This document shows, in pieces, positions 32,820 through 42,150 of a stretch of 50,459 bases of DNA. The position numbers and the translations under genes were made by a program. Under the pieces are notes generated by a model, which had not been told where the DNA came from, did no database searches, and saw nothing but the letters and a program-made list of their open reading frames with translations. Source of the stretch: an uncultured Erysipelotrichaceae bacterium (GTDB lineage Bacteria; Bacillota_I; Bacilli_A; RFN20; CAG-826); the NCBI GenBank assembly GCA_902798595.1, contig CADBXE010000016.1, positions 1 to 50,459 on the forward strand, given 5' to 3'. Within the stretch, counting starts at the first letter, position 1, and every line of letters begins with the position of its first letter.

Positions 32820-33242
32820 ATGAAGGGACCAAGTGTTACTGTTTTAAAAAAATATTTAAACGCGATGACTAAAAATAAGGTCAAATACATGACATGTGAG
32901 CGCTTATCGCGTATTGTGGGCGTGTATCCAGAAGTCATTGCTGAAGCATTATCATATTTTGATCCAATGCTAAACATGGACCCATCTTTTGACTTATTAG
33001 TGCTTATCCCTCAAATTAAAGAATATATTCAAGAAGAGGAAGAAAAGAAATCCACGAACGCGCCTAAAGTAGTGGCGAAGAAAAAAGACATCAACGAATA
33101 TGAATCAGTGAGTGATTTTGTCTATAAAAAGATGACTTTTGCCGGCATGGTGGACCGTAATCTTGTTCTTAGTGAAAAAGACTTAAGAATCATGAAACGT
33201 CTCGTAAACGACGAATTAGCGGAACTTAAGAAGAAAAAATAA
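32820..33242 (+). CDS. Small DNA-binding protein resembling the Rex N-terminal domain
   Basis: Residues 5-50 of this 140-residue protein follow the winged-helix domain of the redox repressor Rex. In particular VKYMTCERLSRIVGVYPEVI and AEALSYFD parallel the Rex pattern (SS-x-ELAEALGV-x-PAQIRKDLSYFG). The NAD(H)-binding Rossmann domain of Rex is missing. A charged linker (about 68-90) and a helical C-terminus ending in KKKK replace it. The gene has its own promoter and terminator and lies upstream of the pyruvate:ferredoxin oxidoreductase gene, a class of gene Rex often controls. It could regulate it, but without a Rossmann domain it could not sense NADH directly. I infer DNA binding; the target is unknown. 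Confidence 0.6.
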   Translation: MKGPSVTVLKKYLNAMTKNKVKYMTCERLSRIVGVYPEVIAEALSYFDPMLNMDPSFDLLVLIPQIKEYIQEEEEKKSTNAPKVVAKKKDINEYESVSDFVYKKMTFAGMVDRNLVLSEKDLRIMKRLVNDELAELKKKK

Positions 33243-33258
33243 TTGATAGTCATGAAAC

Positions 33259-33294
33259 AAGCTCTTTAACCCACCACAGTAAAGAGCTTTTCTT
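33259..33294 (+). terminator. Terminator after the 32820 gene
   Basis: AAGCTCTTTA and TAAAGAGCTT form a perfect 10-bp stem with an 11-base loop, followed by TTCTT. Confidence 0.9.
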
Positions 33295-33321
33295 ATGCCC
33301 TTAATTCCTATAATTGTGTGC

Positions 33322-33350
33322 TTGTAAACGCGCATACATGCTCGTATAAT
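33322..33350 (+). promoter_or_regulatory. Promoter of nifJ
   Basis: TTGTAA (33322-33327), 17 bases, TATAAT (33345-33350), then AGGAGGG before the ATG. No clear Rex operator (TTGTGA-N6-TCACAA) is seen. Confidence 0.75.
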
Positions 33351-33366
33351 ATTATCGGTATTTTAG

Positions 33367-36847
<3,481 letters not shown>

Positions 36848-36865
36848 TACTTAAAAAGTTTCGAT

Positions 36866-36893
36866 AAAAGCGACACTTCGGTGCCGCTTTTTT
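36866..36893 (+). terminator. Terminator after nifJ
   Basis: AAAGCGACAC pairs with GTGCCGCTTT (one A-C mismatch) on a TTCG tetraloop, ending in T. Confidence 0.88.
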
Positions 36894-36933
36894 ATACATA
36901 AAGAATATTTATCCAAAGTTTTAAAATATATTA

Positions 36934-36962
36934 TTGAATATTTATGTATTTCTATGTATATT
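36934..36962 (+). promoter_or_regulatory. Promoter of the 36983-NfeD-SPFH operon
   Basis: TTGAAT (36934-36939), 17 bases, TATATT (36957-36962), followed by AAGGAGG. Confidence 0.65.
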
Positions 36963-36982
36963 ATTGTTGAAGGAGGTTCTTT

Positions 36983-37348
36983 ATGATTAAATGGTTTAAT
37001 GTTAAAGACCGTAATGGTGTCGCGTCTTTGTACGCTAATAACATCACTTTAAACACGACTGCAATGTATCCTCTTGATACAGCCTATAAAGTCCAAGTTG
37101 GTATGGATGATAAGAACAATGTTGTCATTATGCCTTTGACTAAGGAAGTCGTCGAATCAGGTGCTTTAGATGAATGCTGCTTGCTTAAAATTGAATTTCA
37201 TAAAAGCTTTGCGCGTATTTCTTCAGTGCAATTACTTAAGCAAATTAGTGAAGCATTAAGAATCCAACTCTCTAATAAACCTGTGCAATTTGAAACCACA
37301 TGGGACAGTGTCGAAAATGTCCTAACCATAAAGACAGGAGGACAATAA
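36983..37348 (+). CDS. Small protein of unknown function, first in NfeD/SPFH operon
   Basis: This 121-residue soluble protein has no signal peptide or membrane segment, and I do not recognise its family. It has alternating beta strands (VASLYANNITLNTTAMYP, YKVQVGMDDKNNVVIMPLT) and a likely helix (SSVQLLKQISEALRIQL), and no catalytic motif is apparent. A strong AAGGAGG precedes it. The NfeD gene begins one base after its stop, so it is almost certainly translated with the NfeD-SPFH pair and may work with that membrane-organising complex. The name should stay hypothetical. Confidence 0.65.
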   Translation: MIKWFNVKDRNGVASLYANNITLNTTAMYPLDTAYKVQVGMDDKNNVVIMPLTKEVVESGALDECCLLKIEFHKSFARISSVQLLKQISEALRIQLSNKPVQFETTWDSVENVLTIKTGGQ

Positions 37349-37349
37349 A

Positions 37350-37817
37350 ATGCCATTGGAACAATATATGTGGATTATTTGGCTCGCATTGATGATTATC
37401 ATGGTCATCGTTGAATGCATGGGCCCAGCGTTAGTTTCTATTTGGTTTGCGGCAGGTGCTCTAGTCTCACTCATACTCTCACTCTTATCATTTATCCCTA
37501 ATGTGACAATTCCATGGTGGGTACAAGTTATCGTGTTCATAGTTGTGAGTGCTATCACACTTCTAGCTTTAAGGCCGCTATCAAAACGCTGCTTAAAAAG
37601 AAACACTATCAACTCCAACGTCGATAGTTTGGTTGGTAAAAGAGGTTTGTTAGAAGAAGAAATTAAGCCTTTTGAACCAGGCGTTTGCAAAATCAACGAT
37701 GTCTTATGGACAGCGATCAGCACAAACGGTAAAGAAACAATCGCCACTAAATCAGTGGTGGAAGTTGTTGCTATTCAAGGCAACAAACTATTAGTAAAGA
37801 AAGTCGAGGAAAAATAA
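37350..37817 (+). CDS. NfeD family membrane protein
   Basis: This 155-residue protein has two or three N-terminal membrane helices (about 5-65, including the IVECMGPALVSIWFAAGALVSL motif) and a C-terminal OB-like soluble domain (about 90-155, VDSLVGKRGLLEEEIKPFEPGVCKINDVLWTAIS). This is the short, protease-less NfeD form, which pairs with SPFH proteins; together they organise or protect membrane microdomains. It is sandwiched between the small unknown gene (one-base gap) and the SPFH gene (one-base gap), forming a tight three-gene operon. Confidence 0.88.
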   Translation: MPLEQYMWIIWLALMIIMVIVECMGPALVSIWFAAGALVSLILSLLSFIPNVTIPWWVQVIVFIVVSAITLLALRPLSKRCLKRNTINSNVDSLVGKRGLLEEEIKPFEPGVCKINDVLWTAISTNGKETIATKSVVEVVAIQGNKLLVKKVEEK

Positions 37818-37818
37818 A

Positions 37819-38757
37819 ATGCCAGACGCAATTATTGCATTGCTCATTATCTTATCAGTTATCATCTTCATCTTAATTTGCATCGTCATTTGCAACATTA
37901 AGATTGTCAAACAAACAGAAAAAGTAATCGTCGAAAGACTTGGCGCTTACCGCACCACATGGGGTGTTGGTATGCATATGTTACTTCCATTCTTTGATAG
38001 AGTCGCTGTCCGTGTTTCTATGAAAGAACAAGTTAAGGACTTCGAACCACAATCCGTTATTACAAAAGATAACGTCACCATGCAAATTGATACTGTTGTC
38101 TTCTATGTTGTTACAGACGCTAAATTATATGCATACGGCGTTGAAAACCCAATGGCCGCTATCAACTACTTAAGTGCTACAACATTAAGAAATATCATCG
38201 GCGAACTCTTACTCGATGAATGCTTAACTTCCAGAGAACTCATTAATGAAAAAATGAGAAAGATTCTCGATGAAGCGACAGACCCATGGGGTATTAAAGT
38301 TAACCGTGTCGAAGTGAAGAACATTCTTCCTCCAAAAGATATCCGTGAAGCTATGGAAAAACAAATGAGAGCGGAACGTGAAAAGAGAGAAAAGGTTCTT
38401 CTTGCTGAAGGTCAAAAACAATCCGCCATTCTCGTGGCTGAAGGTGAAAAACAATCCGCCATTCTTAATGCGGAAGCCGAAAAACAAATGGCTATCTTAC
38501 GCGCTGAAGGTGAAGCCGAATCCTTAAGACAAGTAAAGAAAGCGGAAGCTGATGGTATCCGCGCTGTTAGAGAAGCGGAAGCAGAAGGTCTCAAAATGCT
38601 CAATGCCTCAAAACCTATCGATTCTGTCGTAACATTAAGATACTACGAATCCTTAGGCAAGATTGCAGACGGCAAGGCCACAAAGATCTTTTTACCAAGC
38701 AATTTGGATAAGGTTGCCTCAATCGCTTCAGTAGTGAAAGAAGTTACCAAAGAATAG
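37819..38757 (+). CDS. SPFH/stomatin-like membrane protein
   Basis: This 312-residue protein of the band 7 (SPFH) superfamily has an N-terminal membrane helix (about 5-30). The SPFH domain spans about 35-190 (EKVIVERLGAYRTTWGVGMHMLLPFFDRVAVRVSMKEQ, LPPKDIREAMEKQMRAEREKRE). A helical tail then carries three near-repeats of the type AEGEKQSAIL (about 195-235), which would form a coiled coil for oligomerisation. It likely forms membrane cages or rafts with the upstream NfeD, as in QmcA or stomatin operons. A terminator follows, closing the operon. Confidence 0.92.
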   Translation: MPDAIIALLIILSVIIFILICIVICNIKIVKQTEKVIVERLGAYRTTWGVGMHMLLPFFDRVAVRVSMKEQVKDFEPQSVITKDNVTMQIDTVVFYVVTDAKLYAYGVENPMAAINYLSATTLRNIIGELLLDECLTSRELINEKMRKILDEATDPWGIKVNRVEVKNILPPKDIREAMEKQMRAEREKREKVLLAEGQKQSAILVAEGEKQSAILNAEAEKQMAILRAEGEAESLRQVKKAEADGIRAVREAEAEGLKMLNASKPIDSVVTLRYYESLGKIADGKATKIFLPSNLDKVASIASVVKEVTKE

Positions 38758-38786
38758 TTGTTTCTATTCTAAAAGATAAATAAAAT

Positions 38787-38811
38787 AGGTGATACTTTGT
38801 ATCACCTTTTT
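38787..38811 (+). terminator. Terminator after the SPFH gene
   Basis: AGGTGATA pairs with TATCACCT (8 bp) around CTTTG, followed by T. Confidence 0.9.
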
Positions 38812-38839
38812 CATTTTTCTAACCCTCAAAATAAAAATA

Positions 38840-38868
38840 TTGCAACAAAATAGTGTTTTATATATAAT
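38840..38868 (+). promoter_or_regulatory. Promoter of the 38898 gene
   Basis: TTGCAA (38840-38845), 17 bases, TATAAT (38863-38868). Confidence 0.72.
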
Positions 38869-38897
38869 GTTACTCGTAGGTTAAGGATATTAGTTTT

Positions 38898-39287
38898 ATG
38901 AAAAAAGATCTAAGAGAAGTAGAAGCTCTTGTGCAGATTATTGATGAATATGCGCAAGTGCAAAAAAACATCGCTAACTTACCATGCGGTTATATCTCCG
39001 TGAAGCAAATTAGCGGTCATACATATTGCTATCGTCAATGGCGTGAAGGAAAGAAAATCATTTCCCAATACGTCCCAGATGCTCTTCTTTCTAGTGTCAA
39101 AAGAAAAATTGCTGTTAGAAAAGAAAATGAAGCATTATTAAAAGTCATTAAGAAAGACTTAAAGAAAGCCACACGTAAAGTTGTTAAGAGTGGTCTCCTT
39201 AACGAAGAAGATGTGATCGCTTTACTTGATGTTGCTTTACAAGATGGCGATGTAAACGCTGAAGCAGAAAAGCGTTTAGCCAAATAA
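38898..39287 (+). CDS. Small basic protein of unknown function
   Basis: This 129-residue basic, mostly helical protein has an N-terminal helix, then a compact motif GYISVKQISGHTYCYRQWREGKKIISQYVPD. That motif resembles the beta-hairpin segments (LPKGSI-x-K-x-I-x-G-x-x-Y-x-YLQWR-x-G-x-K-x-SKYI) of uncharacterised Firmicutes proteins. Two more helices follow (VKRKIAVRKENEALLKVIKKDLKKATRKV and LNEEDVIALLDVALQDG). I cannot assign a function. The abundance of Arg/Lys suggests nucleic-acid binding, which is only a guess. It has its own promoter, and a terminator lies between it and the kinase gene downstream. Confidence 0.65.
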   Translation: MKKDLREVEALVQIIDEYAQVQKNIANLPCGYISVKQISGHTYCYRQWREGKKIISQYVPDALLSSVKRKIAVRKENEALLKVIKKDLKKATRKVVKSGLLNEEDVIALLDVALQDGDVNAEAEKRLAK

Positions 39288-39305
39288 CTAAACTAATAAC
39301 GAAAT

Positions 39306-39333
39306 AGTGGATTTGATAATTCACTTTTTCTTT
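39306..39333 (+). terminator. Terminator before the 39344 gene
   Basis: AGTGGATT pairs with AATTCACT (8 bp, one wobble) around TGAT, followed by T-rich sequence reaching almost to the ATG at 39344. Confidence 0.72.
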
Positions 39334-39343
39334 GCCTATTTTT

Positions 39344-39838
39344 ATGAATCGATTAATTGTACTTTCTGGCGTCCCTGGTAGTGGCAAATCATATTTCTCA
39401 AATGCTTTAATGAAAGACAAAGAGAAACATGTTTACATTATCAGTAGCGACCAACTCCGCAAGGAGATTACTGGCCATCAACAAGATTTAAGTCAAGACG
39501 AACTCGTCTGGAAACTTTTCTATAGCCTCGCTAGAAGCTATAGTGAGGATAAAGATGGTATCGTTATTTTGGACGCCACTAACGCAAAGAAAGAATATCG
39601 TTATGACAACATCAAACAATATAAAGACCTCTATGATGAAATAGACTTAGTTTGTTTCCAAATTAGTAAAGATCTAGTTTTAAAACAAAATAGAGAAAGA
39701 GAATATCCTATTCCAGAAGACGCATTATTAAGATTAATTGATGCCTTTGAACTACCTGATCAAGAAGAAGAATCTTTCTATGACCGTATCGATTTCATCA
39801 AAGATCATGAAATAGAAAAGATTATTGCTCATTATTAG
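39344..39838 (+). CDS. P-loop kinase-like ATPase
   Basis: This 164-residue protein begins LIVLSGVPGSGKSYFSNALM, a Walker A motif typical of the zeta-toxin/T4 polynucleotide kinase-like group (AAA_33). ISSDQLRKEITG follows at about residue 35, then a hydrophobic strand with an acidic end (GIVILDATNAKKEYR, about 70-83) resembling Walker B plus the DATN motif of these kinases. QNREREYPIPEDALLRLIDAFE supplies the lid arginines. It probably phosphorylates a small molecule or nucleic-acid end; the substrate is unknown. ATG 39344 is used; the in-frame TTG at 39332 lies in the terminator tail. No ribosome-binding site is evident. A TATAAT at 39841-39846, just past its stop, probably serves the tRNA downstream. 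Confidence 0.8.
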   Translation: MNRLIVLSGVPGSGKSYFSNALMKDKEKHVYIISSDQLRKEITGHQQDLSQDELVWKLFYSLARSYSEDKDGIVILDATNAKKEYRYDNIKQYKDLYDEIDLVCFQISKDLVLKQNREREYPIPEDALLRLIDAFELPDQEEESFYDRIDFIKDHEIEKIIAHY

Positions 39839-39859
39839 GCTATAATGACATTACGTCAT

Positions 39860-39936
39860 CGGGACGTAGCGCAGCTTGGTAGCGCACTTCCTTGGGGTGG
39901 AAGGGGTCGTCAGTTCAAATCTGATCGTTCCGACCA
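39860..39936 (+). tRNA. tRNA-Pro (anticodon GGG)
   Basis: The acceptor is CGGGACG/CGTTCCG (one wobble), the D-stem GCGC/GCGC, the anticodon stem CTTCC/GGAAG with loop TTGGGGT giving GGG, and the T-arm GTCAG-TTCAAAT-CTGAT. CCA is encoded; the gene is 77 bases. A TATAAT (39841-39846) upstream is a likely -10. Confidence 0.93.
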
Positions 39937-39944
39937 TGTACATT

Positions 39945-39968
39945 ACTCCTTATTATTAAGGAGTTTTT
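39945..39968 (+). terminator. Terminator after tRNA-Pro
   Basis: ACTCCTTA and TAAGGAGT form a perfect 8-bp stem with a TTAT loop, followed by TTTT. Confidence 0.9.
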
Positions 39969-39998
39969 ATTTCTAAGCTTAAACGAAATCTAAATTAT

Positions 39999-40026
39999 TT
40001 GTCTTATCAAAGATAAGTGCTAAAAT
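39999..40026 (+). promoter_or_regulatory. Promoter of the 40062 esterase gene
   Basis: TTGTCT (39999-40004), 16 bases ending in GTGC, TAAAAT (40021-40026), giving TGC-TAAAAT as an extended -10. Confidence 0.6.
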
Positions 40027-40061
40027 AATATAAACGTTCATAAATTTTGTAGGAGTATTCT

Positions 40062-41168
40062 ATGAAAAAAATTAAAAACTTACTTTTATTAAGCGTCGGC
40101 TTTTTAGCTATGACGGTCACAGGCTGTAATAGAGGCAACGGAGAATCAAGCAAAGAACCAGAAAAAGAAGATCGTCCAATCGTCTTTGTGATGAGTGGCC
40201 AATCCAACATGGAAGGTAACACTAACTTTGGTAAAAACGCTACTGATACATCTTACTTAACCAAAGCCTTTGAAGACTTAGGCATCGAAGATGGTCAATG
40301 CTGCATCGATGGTATTGCTTCCATCCAAACTAGTTACTATGGCAATGGTTATGGTGAATTAAGCCGCACTGATTATAATACCGGTGGTCAAAAACAAGCC
40401 AATCAACAACCACACGCTTCCAATACTGAAGATAAGATTAAAGGTAAATTCTTGCCAACAAAAATTGGTATGGGTCATTCTGATGCGATGATGGGTCCTG
40501 AACTTGGCTGTGCTTATGCTTTAAAAGATAAAGCGACCGCTGAACAACCAATTTACTTTGTAAAGATGGCTTCTTCTGGTAGTGGCTTTGCTCAATCCGG
40601 CAGTTCCGCTGAAGGTAAGAACTGGGAAGTCAAAAAAGAAGATGGTACACCAGTTGAGCACAACCTCTTCTCTGATTTCTTAAAACCATTCTTGCAAAAC
40701 AATCTCAACTTAATTGAAGAAGCAACTGGTAAGAAACCAATTATTAAAGGTTGGTTATGGCACCAAGGTGAATCCGATGGTGGTGAAAAAGCCAAACGTG
40801 ATGCTTACGCTCGCCGTTTAAAAGATCTCATTGGTGAATTCAGAACCACATTCGCGGAATACTCCGCTAAAGATGATGCTGAAGGCAAACAAATTGCCTT
40901 TATCGATGGTATGACATTTGAAGGTGGCACCATGTTAGCAGGCGCTGCCGATGCTAAAGCATTAAATGAAATCAAATTAGCTGAAGCTAATGCTGAAGAT
41001 AAGAGATACATTGTTGATACATATGCTAACGAAGAACACATTGACGCTAACTTATTAAAAGTTTCTGGTAACGGTTCTACTCAAGGCGTTCATTATAATA
41101 CCAAGGACTGCTTCAGACTTGGTATGGCGTATGGCAAAGTCATCCTTGATAACAATTTATTAGACTAA
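40062..41168 (+). CDS. Lipoprotein carbohydrate esterase, sialate O-acetylesterase-like
   Basis: This 368-residue lipoprotein (lipobox VTGC, Cys22) has an SGNH/GDSL-type hydrolase domain of the sialate O-acetylesterase (SASA) group. The nucleophile block is FVMSGQSNMEG (about residues 42-52, Ser in GQSN). The second block is GWLWHQGESDG (about 230-240), and a late His (GVHYNTKDCFRLGMAYG, about 344-360) completes the likely triad. Enzymes of this group remove acetyl groups from sialic acids or plant polysaccharides. It is tethered outside the cell and monocistronic. The exact ester substrate is not predictable from sequence. Confidence 0.85.
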   Translation: MKKIKNLLLLSVGFLAMTVTGCNRGNGESSKEPEKEDRPIVFVMSGQSNMEGNTNFGKNATDTSYLTKAFEDLGIEDGQCCIDGIASIQTSYYGNGYGELSRTDYNTGGQKQANQQPHASNTEDKIKGKFLPTKIGMGHSDAMMGPELGCAYALKDKATAEQPIYFVKMASSGSGFAQSGSSAEGKNWEVKKEDGTPVEHNLFSDFLKPFLQNNLNLIEEATGKKPIIKGWLWHQGESDGGEKAKRDAYARRLKDLIGEFRTTFAEYSAKDDAEGKQIAFIDGMTFEGGTMLAGAADAKALNEIKLAEANAEDKRYIVDTYANEEHIDANLLKVSGNGSTQGVHYNTKDCFRLGMAYGKVILDNNLLD

Positions 41169-41187
41169 TTTGTAATTCAAACTTAAA

Positions 41188-41221
41188 TAAGTGGAAAAGA
41201 TACATTCTCTTCCACTTTTTT
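41188..41221 (+). terminator. Terminator after the esterase gene
   Basis: AAGTGGAA pairs with TTCCACTT (8 bp), followed by T. Confidence 0.88.
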
Positions 41222-41271
41222 ATTGAGGTCCTTCCTAAGAAAATGTATCTTGTTTTTATTGAGGTATCACC

Positions 41272-42033
41272 ATGAAAAACAAAAGACTTTTGCTCCTTAT
41301 TCCATTCTTTGCGTTATCAGCGTGTAACAACATGAAAGAAATTGATGGAAATAAAGCCAAAGAAATAGTGGATGCGATTAGAAAGAAAGAGACACCAGAT
41401 AATTTGACTTTTGATTTAATCAACAAGGGTCAAAGTGGTCAAGGCAAAGATAGATTTGAGGTTGACTTGACATATAAATATCAACTCTCTACAAATGGTT
41501 ATTACGTCATGCTTAAAGGCACTCAATCTGGTCAAAAACATGATGTTGAAATGTATGTCATTAAAGGCACCACACACGGGGAAGTAAAATACGTTAGATA
41601 TTTTGATGAAGCAAAAAATGACTACGTCAAAGCGGTCTCTACTTCTAAAGATAACGCCGATTATGAAACCGCTTTTAATGAATTCACCGCTGATCGAATT
41701 ATTAGCATTTATCAAAACTATGCTAAAGCAAATATCTACGATGCCGTGGATGATCCATGGGATACAAGAAAATACTATTCTTCTAAAGAAGGAGAATTAA
41801 TTATTGAATTTACTACTGACCTCAAACCAGGCACGCCATATGAATATGCTGAAACCGCTGTCAGTGGTAAAGTGACTCATAAATTTGAAGATTATCTCTT
41901 TACTAGCATCTATAGCGATACTGTTTCCACTTTAAACAACACTTGGTTAACCGATGGTACAGTCGATTATAAAACAGAAGTTAAACTCGCCTTACCAAGT
42001 GATTGGGAAAGCTACATTAAGATAGAAAGATAG
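41272..42033 (+). CDS. Lipoprotein of unknown function
   Basis: This is a 253-residue lipoprotein (lipobox LSAC, Cys18; start preceded by GAGGT). The mature part begins with a helix (EIDGNKAKEIVDAIRKKE) and continues as alternating strands (RFEVDLTYKYQLSTNGYYVMLKGTQSG, DVEMYVIKGTTHGEVKYVRYFD). The pattern could suit a half-barrel lipoprotein like LppX/LolA, but I do not recognise the family. No catalytic motif is visible. It is monocistronic, with a terminator before uvrA. Confidence 0.7.
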   Translation: MKNKRLLLLIPFFALSACNNMKEIDGNKAKEIVDAIRKKETPDNLTFDLINKGQSGQGKDRFEVDLTYKYQLSTNGYYVMLKGTQSGQKHDVEMYVIKGTTHGEVKYVRYFDEAKNDYVKAVSTSKDNADYETAFNEFTADRIISIYQNYAKANIYDAVDDPWDTRKYYSSKEGELIIEFTTDLKPGTPYEYAETAVSGKVTHKFEDYLFTSIYSDTVSTLNNTWLTDGTVDYKTEVKLALPSDWESYIKIER

Positions 42034-42056
42034 TTCTCATCATTAAAATAAATAAT

Positions 42057-42085
42057 TCCCACGTCTTAACTGATGTGGGATTTTT
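42057..42085 (+). terminator. Terminator after the 41272 gene
   Basis: TCCCACGTC pairs with GATGTGGGA (9 bp, one wobble), followed by five T. Confidence 0.9.
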
Positions 42086-42115
42086 GTTCTTAAAATGTAT
42101 TTATATAGTTATATT

Positions 42116-42140
42116 TTCGAATATTTGATAAAATATCGAA
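42116..42140 (+). promoter_or_regulatory. Inverted repeat overlapping the uvrA -10 element
   Basis: TTCGA ... TCGAA, separated by 15 bases, with TTT/AAA inner symmetry. It spans an extended -10 (TGA-TAAAAT, TAAAAT at 42129-42134) about 17 bases before the ATG. It is an operator candidate. It does not match the Gram-positive LexA consensus. Confidence 0.45.
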
Positions 42141-42150
42141 GACTACAAAT

